64,000 bases of DNA from an uncultured Moraxella sp. (GCA_943908405.1 CALTTE010000002.1:17860-81859); one strand, 5' to 3'. Shown: positions 10,336 through 21,176, numbered from the stretch's first letter. A program made the numbers and translations. The notes: generated by a model from the letters alone, not told the origin.

Positions 10336-10884
10336 ATGAAGTCTCGTTTAAAAAAATGGCTACCCAAACCAGAAGAACTGCGAAAAAATAAAATCTTAAA
10401 ATTGTTTGCACCTTTTTTGGCAGACCCCCGCCTATGGCATATGAACCGCAATACCTTAGTACGCGCTGTCTACATTGGCGTGATGTGTGCATTTTTTCCA
10501 CTACCAGGGCAAATGCCACTGGCACTGATTGGAGCATTATTGTTTCGTGCTAATATTCCAATGGCAATAGGGCTAACTTGGCTAACTAACCCCATAACCA
10601 CCTTACCTGTCTTTTGGGTGGCGTATTATGTTGGCGCAATACTACTTGATGAACCCATCATCAGCATACGTACTATTGGCAAAGTGATTACTGATATCAC
10701 TGCTTGGGCGATGGGCGATGGCGGCAATCCATTTGTACATCAATTGTTTTCTTTAAAAGCCTTTGTGCTTGGATTGATTATCTGTGCTGTTTTATCAAGC
10801 TTAATCTTAGGGCTTGCTTTTAGCTGGCTTTGGCGATATCGCACCATCAGAAATTGGAAAAAACGCACCAAACGCATCAAATAA
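10336..10884 (+). CDS. DUF2062 domain membrane protein
   Basis: A 182-residue inner-membrane protein of unknown function. The N-terminus is basic (MKSRLKKWLPKPEELRKNK). Hydrophobic segments follow at roughly residues 48-70, 75-100 and 130-165. The FFPLPGQMPLALIGALLFR and ANIPMAIGLTWLTNPIT motifs are what I recall as the DUF2062 signature. A TTG/ATG ambiguity is not an issue; the ATG at 10336 precedes the conserved region. No partner gene suggests a function. Confidence 0.8.
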   Translation: MKSRLKKWLPKPEELRKNKILKLFAPFLADPRLWHMNRNTLVRAVYIGVMCAFFPLPGQMPLALIGALLFRANIPMAIGLTWLTNPITTLPVFWVAYYVGAILLDEPIISIRTIGKVITDITAWAMGDGGNPFVHQLFSLKAFVLGLIICAVLSSLILGLAFSWLWRYRTIRNWKKRTKRIK

Positions 10885-10947
10885 ACCAATCATAACCATC
10901 CAAACTCCAACCCTTAAAATCGCAATCATCAATATTCAAGGACAGCT

Positions 10948-11721
10948 ATGTACTTATTATTATCCCCTGCCAAAAATCTTAACGAAAGCACGCCAGCACC
11001 CATTATCTCAACCACCAAGCCCGACCTACTTGCCCAATCAGCACAGCTTATCAAAGCCTTAAAATCGCTTGATGTTATTGACATTCAAGAACTAATGGGT
11101 GTTTCTGCCAAAATCGCTGAACTCAACGTCATTCGCAATCACGCTTGGCAACTTGATTTTGATGACGGCAAACCTGCCATTTATTTATTTGATGGTGATG
11201 CTTACAAAGGCTTAGATGCTTATGAACTCAATAGTCAAGAGATCGCGTATTTAAACCGTCATTTGGGCATTTTGTCAGGGCTGTATGGCTTGGTGCGACC
11301 GCTTGATAATATTTTGCCTTATCGCTTGGAGATGGGCACAAAACTTAAAACAAATCAGCACGATGATTTGTATCAATTTTGGGGTGATAGCATTACTGAG
11401 CTACTAAACCTGCGTCTAAAACAAACCCATAGCGACGTTGTGATTAATTTGGCTTCTTTTGAGTATTTTAAAGCCATCAAGCCTAAAAATGTCAATGCAA
11501 CCATTATTACACCAAAATTTTTGCAGCTAAAAAATGGTGAGTATAAAACCATTAGCTTTTATGCCAAACGAGCAAGAGGGCTAATGACTCGCTTTTGTGC
11601 CGTTAATGCCATTACAGACCCCAATGAGTTAAAAGATTTTACAATGGAGGGTTATTATTTTGACCAAACACAAAGTAGCGAATCAAGCTTTGTGTTTTTA
11701 AGGGACGAACCATTACAATAA
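10948..11721 (+). CDS. yaaA: Peroxide stress protein YaaA (DUF328/UPF0246)
   Basis: YaaA limits intracellular iron and DNA damage during hydrogen peroxide stress in E. coli; its fold binds DNA in the E. coli protein. The 257-residue product has the family N-terminus MYLLLSPAKNLNE, the LFDGDAYKGLDA motif, and the C-terminal AKRARGLMTR stretch. Length matches the family. The gene is preceded by a short spacer after the DUF2062 gene in the same direction, so cotranscription is possible. Confidence 0.93.
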   Translation: MYLLLSPAKNLNESTPAPIISTTKPDLLAQSAQLIKALKSLDVIDIQELMGVSAKIAELNVIRNHAWQLDFDDGKPAIYLFDGDAYKGLDAYELNSQEIAYLNRHLGILSGLYGLVRPLDNILPYRLEMGTKLKTNQHDDLYQFWGDSITELLNLRLKQTHSDVVINLASFEYFKAIKPKNVNATIITPKFLQLKNGEYKTISFYAKRARGLMTRFCAVNAITDPNELKDFTMEGYYFDQTQSSESSFVFLRDEPLQ

Positions 11722-11832
11722 TACCAATCAATCATCGGTTTTGGCACAAAAACCAACTGGATACAGCCAACGATGATATAGACACAACTAATTATGATAT
11801 AATAATAAAAATTTCACCTTAAAGAGATGATA

Positions 11833-12777
11833 ATGATTTCTACAAAAAACACCGCACCTTTATTGCTTGCATCATTATTCACTGTTGTTGCCTTAAGCGG
11901 TTGCAACCAAAAAAGCGAGCCACCCATGAATGGTCAAGTTGGCACAGAAGAAAGCCTAGCCAATTGCGACAGTGCCAGCATCAAAAACTCCTTGGTTAGA
12001 GTTTTGTCAGTTCAAACAAGCCAAGACGTCAATGACCAAATCGTCCATTATCGCAATGCCGATAAAATTAATCTACCAGAGCTTGTACAGCAACGTTTAA
12101 GCGAATTAAATCTGGACTTTCAAAACATCAGTGTTGATGGCGATACTTGCCAAGCCGAGATGGTAATTACTTTGCCTGTCAATGATATTACCGCCGCTGA
12201 CCGCTATTATACCAGCATTGATGCCCCTTCAAGCAGTGAGCTTGCAAGCAAGCAATCCTTGAATTTAGATGAGTATCATCGCATTATCAGCCCCATTCGC
12301 TATACAGCCAACAACGGCGAGGCAACTTTGCTTGACCATCCCAACGCCCTAACAGTCGTTGCCAACATTATGACCGCCTCAGCTTATAGCCAACACACCA
12401 AACCTCAACCAACATCAACCTACAGCCCATCGCCAGCAACAAGCTCTGTATCTTACGATACCACGGTAACAACATCTCAAAGCACCAATGAGCCAAACAA
12501 TCAAACCGAAATTATCAGCACCAATACAAACCACACTGCAAATACAAGCAACAGCACGCCAAGCACTAGCACAGCAAGCACCAATCCTAACAGCGGTACC
12601 AGTACCGCCAACAACACAAGCGATAGCACAAGCAACAGCACAAGTAATAAGTCAACTACCAAAAATACCACCCAATCAACCAAAGACCCCAAAAATCCTG
12701 GTAACAAACCTACGCTTGTTATCAAAGAAACCACTAAGATTACGCCCATTACACCAACAGAAAGCATCACCAATTAG
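11833..12777 (+). CDS. Ser/Thr/Asn-rich lipoprotein of unknown function
   Basis: I prefer the second ATG (11833) because an AAAGAG sequence lies six bases upstream of it; the first ATG (11827) directly abuts that motif. The signal peptide ends in the lipobox LSGC, with the lipidated cysteine near residue 24. A folded part of about 160 residues follows, containing two further cysteines. From about residue 185 the protein is almost entirely Ser, Thr, Asn and Ala, with repeated NTSNST and STSN-like units, then a short basic tail. Such linkers are often surface exposed or O-glycosylated, but that is inference. I do not recognise a named family. Confidence 0.75.
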   Translation: MISTKNTAPLLLASLFTVVALSGCNQKSEPPMNGQVGTEESLANCDSASIKNSLVRVLSVQTSQDVNDQIVHYRNADKINLPELVQQRLSELNLDFQNISVDGDTCQAEMVITLPVNDITAADRYYTSIDAPSSSELASKQSLNLDEYHRIISPIRYTANNGEATLLDHPNALTVVANIMTASAYSQHTKPQPTSTYSPSPATSSVSYDTTVTTSQSTNEPNNQTEIISTNTNHTANTSNSTPSTSTASTNPNSGTSTANNTSDSTSNSTSNKSTTKNTTQSTKDPKNPGNKPTLVIKETTKITPITPTESITN

Positions 12778-12790
12778 TAACAACACCAAT

Positions 12791-12820
12791 AAAAAATCGC
12801 CTTTAATTGGGCGATTTTTG
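12791..12820. terminator. Bidirectional terminator between lipoprotein gene and ilvC
   Basis: AAAAATCGCC, a loop of about 8 nt, then GGCGATTTTT form a strong hairpin with A and T runs on the two sides. It can serve both convergent genes. Confidence 0.8.
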
Positions 12821-12860
12821 TTGTTTGGTTTAATAGCCAATATTAACTAAAAGTACCAAA

Positions 12861-13892
<1,032 letters not shown>

Positions 13893-13926
13893 TTAAGTTA
13901 AATTAGATAGTGTCAAAAGGTCTCAA

Positions 13927-14436
13927 CTAGAAATCCATAATACTTTTCGCCCAAGCGGGTGGCTCATCTTGCATACGGGTCTCTTTGGTGTATGGCGTAC
14001 AAATTTCTAGCTTTCCGTCCAGCATCTTATCGCAAATTAGCGCCTGCTTTATTAATTGCTCGTGAGACATTTTATTAACTTCGGCATCTTTTAAGATTTT
14101 ATGCCCAGTTGCCGTGCTGCGATAGGCAAGTTTCGCTTTTTTACCATTAATCGTATGGGTATTTTTACAGCGATTTTCGCTCTCGCACGGGTTGCTATTG
14201 ATAACACGAACAATGGTTTTTGGAGTTTTTACAATATAATTACTAAAATCATACCTAGGATACATTGAGTTAGCCCCCTCAAGAACATATATATCACATT
14301 TGGCTTTATCTACCAGTTTATCTTTTTTGAAAGTATAACAAGTAGTTTTGCCAATGCCAGAATAAGTTCCAGCAATAGCATTATAACTACAGCCAAGTCC
14401 TAGACTCAACATACCAATTACTAACAGTTTTTTCAT
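13927..14436 (-). CDS. Orphan secreted cysteine-rich protein inside the ilv cluster
   Basis: A 169-residue protein I do not recognise. It starts MKKLLVIGMLSLGLG, a signal peptide with a likely cleavage after NAIA; an AGGA site lies upstream of the ATG. The LGLGC sequence is not a good lipobox. The mature part has six cysteines spread from CYTF to EIC, suggesting disulphides in the periplasm, and many lysines. It lies between ilvH and ilvC in the same direction, where ilvC would normally follow directly. It seems lower in GC than its neighbours by eye, so it may be a later insertion. Confidence 0.7.
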   Translation of the reverse strand: MKKLLVIGMLSLGLGCSYNAIAGTYSGIGKTTCYTFKKDKLVDKAKCDIYVLEGANSMYPRYDFSNYIVKTPKTIVRVINSNPCESENRCKNTHTINGKKAKLAYRSTATGHKILKDAEVNKMSHEQLIKQALICDKMLDGKLEICTPYTKETRMQDEPPAWAKSIMDF

Positions 14437-14478
14437 AACTCATCCTTTTACTTTTATTTACAAATTATAGCAAAGAAA

Positions 14479-14982
14479 TTACACCGACAACGTTTTCTCA
14501 CCTCGGGCAATACCAATCACCCCTGAGCGTACCACCTCCAAAATCTTATCACGCCCCAAAACATCAATAAATCCGTCCAATTTAGCCACATCGCCTGTAA
14601 TCAAAATGGTATAAAGACTTGGGGTAACATCAACAATTTGAGCCCGAAAAATATCGGCATTGCGTTTAATCTCATCACGCATACTGGGCGTAGCTCGCAC
14701 CTTAACCAGCATCAGCTCCCGCTCAATATGACTGGCTTCTATGCTGGATAAATTCAGCACTTTGACCACCTCAATCAATTTGTGTAATTGCTTGGTGATT
14801 TGCTCAATTTTGCTGTCGCTTGCCATTGTGGTTAAGGTCAGCCGTGAGATGGTCGGGTCTTCGGTGGCGGCCACGTTTAGCGTATCAATATTATAACCAC
14901 GCTGACTAAATAGTCCTACCACGCGTGACAGCGACCCTGCTTCATTTTCCATCAATACCGATAATAAATGTACTTTTTTCAC
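14479..14982 (-). CDS. ilvH: Acetolactate synthase small (regulatory) subunit
   Basis: Regulatory subunit that activates acetohydroxyacid synthase and confers valine feedback inhibition. I choose the GTG at 14982: it follows an AGGAG site by seven bases, overlaps the ilvI stop as GTGA, and gives the family start [21 protein letters not shown]. The product is 167 residues. The N-terminal ACT domain has [20 protein letters not shown], containing the conserved valine-binding region. The C-terminal ACT-like domain follows. Confidence 0.95.
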   Translation of the reverse strand: MKKVHLLSVLMENEAGSLSRVVGLFSQRGYNIDTLNVAATEDPTISRLTLTTMASDSKIEQITKQLHKLIEVVKVLNLSSIEASHIERELMLVKVRATPSMRDEIKRNADIFRAQIVDVTPSLYTILITGDVAKLDGFIDVLGRDKILEVVRSGVIGIARGEKTLSV

Positions 14983-16817
14983 GTCCGCTCTCCTTTGGCA
15001 AGCCACATATCCCGCATTGATTGTCCTGCTACCTGCATTGGATAAACGTGCTCATTTCTGTCCACATACATATCAATCAATACCAGCCTATCTTTAATAG
15101 CAAGGGCAGCGGCAAGCTCATCTTTCATTGTGGCAGGATTGGTGATTTTAACCCCAATATGTCCATAGCTTTCGGCAAGACGCACAAAATCAGGCAAACT
15201 TTGCATATAGCTGTGGGCGTGGCGACCTTCATAAAGCATATCTTGCCACTGCTTGACCATACCCAGCTGGGCGTTATTTAAAATCAAAATTTTAATGGGC
15301 AAATCATATTGCAAACAAGTGGACAGCTCTTGAATGTTCATCTGCACTGAACCTTCGCCTGTGATACACACCACATCACGGCTTGGATTGACCAGTTTGG
15401 CCGCCATGGCATAGGGAATACCCACACCCATCGTGCCAAGTCCACCAGAGTTGAGCCATTGGCGGGGGCTATCATATTTATAATAAAGAGCAGCAAACAT
15501 TTGATGTTGCCCCACATCGCTTGTGATGATGGCTTGACCATCAGTTAATTCATACAGCGTTTCAAGGGCGTTTTGGGGCTTAATCAAATGCACAGGGTCA
15601 TTAGCAAAGGCAGTATCATAACGCAAGCCGTGTCGTTTTCGCCATTCGTCAATCTGTTGCCACCAATCGGCTAGGGCTTGGGCGTCTTGTAGGGTGTCAT
15701 CACCAATCAGGGCAAGCATTTGAGCAAGCACCACTTTGACATCGCCGACAATCGGAATATGGGCGTTAATGGTTTTTGAGATACTGGCTGGGTCAATGTC
15801 AATATGAATGATAGTCGCTGTTGGACAAAATTGCTTCACATTGTTGGTAACACGGTCATCAAATCTTGCTCCCACCGCCAAAATCACATCGCTATAATGC
15901 ATTGCCATATTGGACTCATACGTGCCGTGCATACCAAGCATACCCAAAAACTGCGTATCCGACCCTGCAAAACTGCCCAAGCCCATTAAGGTATTGGTTA
16001 CTGGTAAATTAAGCTGCTTGGCAAGGTGGCGTAATTCATCGCTGGCATCAGCAAGCACCGCCCCACCCCCTGCATAAACAATCGGGCGTTTGGCATTTAA
16101 TAAGGTCTGCACCGCTTTTTTGATTTGTCCTGTGTGTCCTTTTTGGGTAGGCTGATACGACCTTAACAATACAGGATCTGCTTTTTTATAAGCAAACTTT
16201 TCATAAGGATTGGTCATATCTTTGGGAATATCCACCACCACAGGGCCTGGTCTGCCTGTGCTTGCGATATAAAAGGCTTTTTTGATGACAGTTGTAAACT
16301 GTTCAGGACTGCGAATTTGAAAGCTGTGCTTGACAATGGGACGAGAGACGCCCACCATATCACACTCTTGAAAGGCATCATCGCCAATTAGTCCACTTGG
16401 TACTTGCCCTGCCAGCACCACCATCGGAATAGAATCCATAAAAGCGGTAGCAATCGCTGTTACTGTATTGGTCGCCCCAGGCCCTGATGTTGCCAATACC
16501 ACGCCCACTCTGCCTGTACTGCGGCTATAAGCGTCCGCCATATGTCCAGCGGCCTGCTCGTGGCGTACCAAAATATGCTCAATATAATCTTGCTGAAATA
16601 AGGCATCATAAATATGTAGCACCGCCCCACCTGGATAACCAAAAATATACTGCACGCCTTCATCAATCAAAGCTTGTACCAAAAGCTCCGCCCCGCTCAT
16701 CATCACGGTTTCGCCGTTGGCAATTTGGGCTTGTTTTTGGTGAAATTGCTGGGTGTGTGGCTGGGGTGTGGGTTGCCCTGTCATACTGGGCATTTGGGTG
16801 GTTTGGGCTGTGGACAT
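14979..16817 (-). CDS. ilvI: Acetolactate synthase large (catalytic) subunit
   Basis: Thiamine-diphosphate enzyme that condenses two pyruvates, or pyruvate and 2-oxobutyrate, at the start of branched-chain amino acid synthesis. The 612-residue product has the catalytic glutamate in [15 protein letters not shown], the FAD-domain [12 protein letters not shown], and the ThDP motif starting [14 protein letters not shown] and ending in NN. An N-terminal Gln/Thr/Pro-rich extension of about 38 residues precedes the conserved [11 protein letters not shown] start and is unlike the family. It could be translated from an inner start, but an AGGA lies upstream of the ATG at 16817. Confidence 0.95.
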   Translation of the reverse strand: MSTAQTTQMPSMTGQPTPQPHTQQFHQKQAQIANGETVMMSGAELLVQALIDEGVQYIFGYPGGAVLHIYDALFQQDYIEHILVRHEQAAGHMADAYSRSTGRVGVVLATSGPGATNTVTAIATAFMDSIPMVVLAGQVPSGLIGDDAFQECDMVGVSRPIVKHSFQIRSPEQFTTVIKKAFYIASTGRPGPVVVDIPKDMTNPYEKFAYKKADPVLLRSYQPTQKGHTGQIKKAVQTLLNAKRPIVYAGGGAVLADASDELRHLAKQLNLPVTNTLMGLGSFAGSDTQFLGMLGMHGTYESNMAMHYSDVILAVGARFDDRVTNNVKQFCPTATIIHIDIDPASISKTINAHIPIVGDVKVVLAQMLALIGDDTLQDAQALADWWQQIDEWRKRHGLRYDTAFANDPVHLIKPQNALETLYELTDGQAIITSDVGQHQMFAALYYKYDSPRQWLNSGGLGTMGVGIPYAMAAKLVNPSRDVVCITGEGSVQMNIQELSTCLQYDLPIKILILNNAQLGMVKQWQDMLYEGRHAHSYMQSLPDFVRLAESYGHIGVKITNPATMKDELAAALAIKDRLVLIDMYVDRNEHVYPMQVAGQSMRDMWLAKGERT

Positions 16818-17286
16818 ATATCAATCCTTGGGTATAACGCATTTTAATACTGCTGCACTTATAGATTGATAAAAAAGCACACTTAAGTTGCAATCAAAAA
16901 CAGTTTATATCAAACACTGAAATTAAAAACCCAAGGGGACTTGTCTTGCCAACCGATAAGTTGAAACAATGCCAATGACTTAATATTGATAATCATCAAT
17001 CTTTTATCATTGGCACACGTTTGGCGTGGTTTACCAAAACGCTGACTTAATTTTCTATATATTCATCTTTTTTAGATAAATTGTCAAGCAAAATTTTTGC
17101 GATACTTATTGCTCATCATCAAAATAACCCACCCAAAGACCGCCAAATGCCAAATAAAGTCTTAATTTTTAGCGTTTAAGCCAGTTTTTATAACGTCTAT
17201 ACAAAAATAGCTACAAAATTAGCCAAATATGCGTTAATATAATACCAAACAAACATCAACCAATTTTTTATTGTTAAGGGTATGCT
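16818..17286. other. Divergent spacer before ilvI
   Basis: A 469-bp AT-rich spacer between ilvI (leftward) and a secreted protein gene (rightward). I looked for an ilv-type attenuator with a leader peptide rich in Val, Leu and Ile and did not find one. A small CCCC-TTGGG palindrome near 16930 and a GGT-TT-ACC hairpin near 17030 are too weak to call. Confidence 0.5.
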
Positions 17287-17781
17287 ATGAAGACCAAATT
17301 AACCATTGCTTTGTTGGCAATGATAGCAACAACGCAAATCGCTCAAGCGGATACTCGAGTTTATGCTGAACTTGGCGACAAAAATGAGATTAAATACTTA
17401 CAATTTCACCCTGATGCACCGAGTTGCACTGCCATCTCTGATACACCAATTAGAGCCGCACTGGCAAACAACAAATGCGTCTATCTTGACATTCGTAGCG
17501 ATGGACGAGTAAATACACCTGGTCAAACCGCCGACAACACCAACCCTGATGCCGCCGCCCTACAAAATCGCAATGCTGATTTACAACGCCAAATTAACGA
17601 AGCGGAAGCTCGTGAAACCGCAGAGCGTTGCCGCGTATTACGCAACAACCTTGCCAACTTAAATATCGGCGGGCGATTGTATGACATCGATGACAATGGC
17701 AACCGTTCTTATTTAACCGAGCAAGAAATCAATAGTCGCCGTGAACGCATCCAACAAGCAATCAACCAATTCTGTCAATAA
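17287..17781 (+). CDS. Secreted protein of unknown function (DUF4124-like C-terminus)
   Basis: A 164-residue exported protein. The signal peptide MKTKLTIALLAMIATTQIAQA has a clear AQA cleavage site. A central coiled segment (LQNRNADLQRQINEAEARE) leads into a conserved-looking end with RCRVLRNNLANLN, GGRLYDIDDNGNRSYL and a terminal FC. This C-terminal pattern is what I recall from DUF4124-type hypothetical proteins of Acinetobacter and Psychrobacter; the N-terminal half is not familiar. It is monocistronic and ends in a strong terminator. Confidence 0.7.
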   Translation: MKTKLTIALLAMIATTQIAQADTRVYAELGDKNEIKYLQFHPDAPSCTAISDTPIRAALANNKCVYLDIRSDGRVNTPGQTADNTNPDAAALQNRNADLQRQINEAEARETAERCRVLRNNLANLNIGGRLYDIDDNGNRSYLTEQEINSRRERIQQAINQFCQ

Positions 17782-17801
17782 TTACTCTTCATATGAAAAA
17801 C

Positions 17802-17828
17802 AAAAAGCTTAGCATAACTAAGCTTTTT
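17802..17828 (+). terminator. Strong terminator after the secreted protein gene
   Basis: A perfect 11-bp stem, AAAAAGCTTAG (17802-17812) and its complement (17818-17828), with a CATAA loop and trailing T run. The flanking A run also allows use by the converging gene at 17875. Confidence 0.85.
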
Positions 17829-17874
17829 TATTGATTGTTGTTCTACACAAAAAAACCCAGCGCTTGGTTGACAA

Positions 17875-18393
17875 TTAGTTGGGTATACGTAACATTTGCC
17901 CAACATAGATTTTATTGGGGTCGGACAGCATCGGCTTATTCGCCTCAAAAATTTTCATATAATCGTTGGCGTTGCCATACATCTCTTTGGCAATTTTTGA
18001 CAAGGTGTCGCCAGATTTTACCGTATAAAAGCGTGATTCAGGCTCTGCTTTTGCCACTTCAATGTCATCAACCACGGTAGCTACATATTGCACATTGCCC
18101 ACCGCTAGTATAGCACGCTCACGGTCGACTTGGGTTTTGGCTTGCCCTGTTAGCGTCACTGTATCGGTCGCCCCATTATAATTGACTTTTAGCCCATCAA
18201 TACTGACATTTTGGTCTTGGATACGCTTTAATAGCAAATTGGCAATCTCTTGGGCCGAGGGTTCAGCTGGCTTTTGCGATGTGGGCGAAACAGCAGGCGT
18301 GGTATTTACATTGGTGGTTGTGGTTGATTGTTTGTCATCATCACGATTAAAGATTTTATCGCCAATATTTTTGGCAAAACTAAAAACACCCAT
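17875..18393 (-). CDS. BON and LysM domain protein (Kbp/YgaU-like)
   Basis: A 172-residue protein with a BON domain (about residues 48-110; VSIDGLKVNYNGATDTVTLTG) and a C-terminal LysM domain (YTVKSGDTLSKIAKEMYGN). The domain order and the opening MGVFSFAKNIGDKIF match E. coli YgaU/Kbp, a cytoplasmic potassium-sensing protein. A Thr/Pro-rich linker (TTTTNVNTTPAVSP) sits near residues 24-45 and is longer than in E. coli. No signal peptide is visible. Function here is inferred by family resemblance. Confidence 0.85.
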   Translation of the reverse strand: MGVFSFAKNIGDKIFNRDDDKQSTTTTNVNTTPAVSPTSQKPAEPSAQEIANLLLKRIQDQNVSIDGLKVNYNGATDTVTLTGQAKTQVDRERAILAVGNVQYVATVVDDIEVAKAEPESRFYTVKSGDTLSKIAKEMYGNANDYMKIFEANKPMLSDPNKIYVGQMLRIPN

Positions 18394-18605
18394 TATTTAC
18401 TCCTTAAACATTTAAAATAAGCTTAATGTTATCAATGTGCATAATAACACAACACACATAACAACATTCATAATAACAAAATTTAGCCCATTAACTGTTG
18501 TAAATTTGTCAAAAAACCTGCCAATTAAGCAGGTTTATTGTTCAGATAATCAATATCATTGATGCCAATATATACAATATTAGTCATAATTGGTCATATA
18601 TAACA

Positions 18606-18842
18606 TTAGTCCAATTTTTGTTTTACATAGTCAATCGCTGATTGCACCGTGGTTAGACTCGCCGAATCTTCATCAGGAATACTAATATCAAATTCACTTT
18701 CAAACGCCATCACCAGCTCAACCAAATCCAAAGAATCGGCTCCCAAATCTTCTGTAAATGACGCTTCATTAGTAATCTCATCGGCAGACAAACTCAATTG
18801 CTCAGCAACCGCTTCTTTGATTTTTGTTTCAATATCACTCAT
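18606..18842 (-). CDS. acpP: Acyl carrier protein
   Basis: Carries growing acyl chains on a phosphopantetheine arm in fatty acid synthesis. The 78-residue acidic helical protein has the modification site [15 protein letters not shown], with Ser37 as the attachment residue. It follows fabG by 172 bp in the same direction, the usual fabD-fabG-acpP order; no fabF follows it within view, as the next gene is the LysM protein. Confidence 0.98.
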   Translation of the reverse strand: MSDIETKIKEAVAEQLSLSADEITNEASFTEDLGADSLDLVELVMAFESEFDISIPDEDSASLTTVQSAIDYVKQKLD

Positions 18843-19014
18843 TTTTAGCTCCTAAAATTAACGCTACTATACCAAATTGTTGTTACATTAAATACTAAAT
18901 GTTACTACTAAGCCTTGCTACGCCAAACGTTAAACTATCAAATAGCAACGTTTACAGGCGTTCACAAATTGTAATCAATAAAACGCCTTTTGTCAATCTT
19001 TTTTGTGCATTTTA

Positions 19015-19743
19015 TTACATATACATACCGCCATTGACTGCCAGCACCGACCCTGTGATATACCCTGCCTCATCACTGGTCAAAAACGACACCGCTGCAG
19101 CAATATCATCAGGCTGACCCAGTCTGCCCAACGGTACGGCGTCTAGCATTGAGTTTAGCAGTCGCTCATCAAGCTCATCGGTCATATCGGTTTCTATCAG
19201 TCCTGGGGCAACACAATTTACCGTAACCCCGCGTGAACCAATCTCACGAGCCAAAGCACGACTAAAACCCTCAAGCCCTGCTTTACTGGCGGCATAATTG
19301 GTTTGCCCTGCATTGCCCATCTGTCCCACCACCGAGCTGATATTGATAATCCGCCCAAAACGGGCTTTCATCATTCCCTTAATGGCACGGCGACTCATAT
19401 AATACACCGAGCTAAGATTGGTTTGAATCACCTTGTCCCACATCTCCTCATTCATTCGCATCAATAAGCCATCTTGGGTAATGCCCGCATTATTAACCAA
19501 CACCTGTAAACTGCCATAAACGCTGTCAATTTCATCAAATAAGGCTTCAATCTGGACAGTATCACACACATCAAGCACACGTCCCACGCCATCATAAGCA
19601 GATAAATACTCAGCAATGCCCTCAGCACCCGTTTCGCTGGTGGCTGTACCAATCACAAAATGCCCCTCTTTGGCAAATTTTAAGGCAATGGCACGCCCAA
19701 TACCACGGCTTGCCCCTGTTACCAAAATAATTTTACGACTCAT
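19015..19743 (-). CDS. fabG: 3-oxoacyl-[acyl-carrier-protein] reductase
   Basis: NADPH-dependent reductase of the fatty acid elongation cycle. The start is the ATG at 19743, giving MSRKIILVTGASRGIGRAIA and 242 residues; it overlaps the end of fabD by 11 bp. Short-chain dehydrogenase features are all present: TGASRGIG near residue 9, NNAG, the catalytic Ser in INISSVVG and YAASK. The end has the typical GSVLAVNGGMYM. Confidence 0.97.
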   Translation of the reverse strand: MSRKIILVTGASRGIGRAIALKFAKEGHFVIGTATSETGAEGIAEYLSAYDGVGRVLDVCDTVQIEALFDEIDSVYGSLQVLVNNAGITQDGLLMRMNEEMWDKVIQTNLSSVYYMSRRAIKGMMKARFGRIINISSVVGQMGNAGQTNYAASKAGLEGFSRALAREIGSRGVTVNCVAPGLIETDMTDELDERLLNSMLDAVPLGRLGQPDDIAAAVSFLTSDEAGYITGSVLAVNGGMYM

Positions 19744-20671
19744 CAAATTGCTCCCATAATTTATCCAATTTGCTTGGTTTGTCTGTGGTATAAGCGACAA
19801 TCGGTTTGTCTTGGCGTTTGCACAGATTGGCAAGCACACTCCCATAACCACACTCTATAACAAATTCTATACGTTTATCAGCCAATTTTTCCATTGTTTT
19901 TGCCCATTGCACAGGCTTGCTTAACTGATAAATCAACGCCTCTTTAATTGCATTGGTATTAGGGCTAACGCTGGCGGTTAAGTTTTGAATCACATCAATA
20001 TTGGATTTAGAAAACGGCGTATTATATAGCTGCTCGGCTAATTTTTCACCTGCTGATTTCATCAAATCACAATGTGATGGGACAGACACTTTAAGCGGCA
20101 CGGCTTTTTTGCCCAAGGTCTGCACCTCTTCTAACACCTGCTCAACTGCCAATCTACAACCAGCAATCACCACTTGACCTGGGCTATTAAAATTCGCAGG
20201 ATTGACAATGCCGTTTGCTTGAGCGTGCTGACACAGTGCCACCACCTGCTCATCACCCAGCCCAAGCAGTGCTGCCATTTGTGTATCTATGCTAAGCACC
20301 GCATCGGTCATCAGTTGCCCACGCTTTTGCACCAATAATAAGGCATCGGCAAACGCGATTACCCCACTGGCACACAAGGCACTGTATTCACCCAGCGAAT
20401 GCCCCGCCAAACACAAGGGCGGATAAGGCAATTTGTCCTGCAACACTTGCCAAATTGCCATACTGGCAGTCAATAAAGCAGGTTGGGTGTATTGGGTTTG
20501 ATTTAAGCGGTCAGCATCATTCATGAGCTCCCACATATCAAGCTTTAACGTATCGCTGGCTTCTTCAAAGATATGCTGTACCATTGGGGTATCTCGGTAC
20601 TCTGCCATCATTCCTACAGCTTGTGAGCCTTGACCAGGAAAAATCACCGCATAGCGTTTATTTGTTGTCAT
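19733..20671 (-). CDS. fabD: Malonyl-CoA:ACP transacylase
   Basis: Transfers malonyl groups from CoA to ACP. The 312-residue product begins with the family motif IFPGQGSQAVGMM. The nucleophile is the serine in GHSLGEYSAL near residue 92, and the catalytic histidine lies in VPSHCDLM. It opens the fabD-fabG-acpP cluster, downstream of rpmF and its terminator. Confidence 0.97.
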   Translation of the reverse strand: MTTNKRYAVIFPGQGSQAVGMMAEYRDTPMVQHIFEEASDTLKLDMWELMNDADRLNQTQYTQPALLTASMAIWQVLQDKLPYPPLCLAGHSLGEYSALCASGVIAFADALLLVQKRGQLMTDAVLSIDTQMAALLGLGDEQVVALCQHAQANGIVNPANFNSPGQVVIAGCRLAVEQVLEEVQTLGKKAVPLKVSVPSHCDLMKSAGEKLAEQLYNTPFSKSNIDVIQNLTASVSPNTNAIKEALIYQLSKPVQWAKTMEKLADKRIEFVIECGYGSVLANLCKRQDKPIVAYTTDKPSKLDKLWEQFDES

Positions 20672-20794
20672 CTCATCTACTCTGTTGTTGCTTGGTTTTT
20701 TGTACGGCTTTAACTATTTATCACATCTATTATTTAATTATTTATCACATCTGATTATCGCATCTGTTGCATCCATTATTATTGATACAAACAC

Positions 20795-20839
20795 ATTGGT
20801 ATAAACATTATTGGTATAAACATTATTGGTATAAATATT
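20795..20839. repeat. Three tandem 15-bp repeats before fabD
   Basis: The unit ATTGGTATAAACATT occurs three times in a row, the third copy with one change (C to T). It lies in the 322-bp spacer between rpmF and fabD, within the region expected to hold the fabD promoter. On the minus strand each unit reads AATGTTTATACCAAT, giving repeated TTTATA-like boxes. Confidence 0.9.
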
Positions 20840-20911
20840 ATTGTTAAGATAAATTGTTACTACAACATCTTTAATCCATCATATTTTTAATACAACACAC
20901 AAACAAACCAA

Positions 20912-20940
20912 TAAAAAACCAAGCTTTTAAAAAACTTGGC
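20912..20940 (-). terminator. Terminator after rpmF
   Basis: On the minus strand GCCAAG, an A/T-rich loop and CTTGG are followed by TTTTTT. It lies about 55 bp after the rpmF stop and separates rpmF from the fab genes, which are commonly cotranscribed in other bacteria. Confidence 0.65.
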
Positions 20941-20993
20941 TAATCGTTAATTGGATAAAATCAAGCACCTTGGTTAATTAAACATTTGGTTAA

Positions 20994-21176
20994 TTAAATG
21001 TCTTGACTCACTTTGAATAACTGGCGACCCCTATAAAAACCATCTTTGGTGGCGTGATGACGCAAGTGTTTTTCACCTGTGGTGCTCTCAACGCTTATTT
21101 CAGGTAAAGCGATACGGTCGTGAGAACGACGCATATCACGGCGTGAACGGCTTTTACGATTTTGTTGAACTGCCAT
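20994..21176 (-). CDS. rpmF: 50S ribosomal protein L32
   Basis: Large-subunit protein L32. The 60-residue basic product starts [20 protein letters not shown] and has the conserved [25 protein letters not shown] end. The CXXC zinc ribbon found in some L32 paralogues is absent. It is downstream of yceD as usual, but a 330-bp spacer lies between them and rpmF appears to have its own TATAAT box (21221-21216). Confidence 0.95.
   Translation of the reverse strand: MAVQQNRKSRSRRDMRRSHDRIALPEISVESTTGEKHLRHHATKDGFYRGRQLFKVSQDI

Noticed and set aside
12501..12773. Antisense frame rich in Leu and Val
   Set aside because: It is the mirror of the Ser/Thr-rich repeat coding of the lipoprotein gene; compositional artefact.
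16818..17286. ilv-type transcription attenuator with leader peptide
   Set aside because: No short frame rich in Val, Leu or Ile and no terminator/antiterminator pair were found upstream of ilvI.
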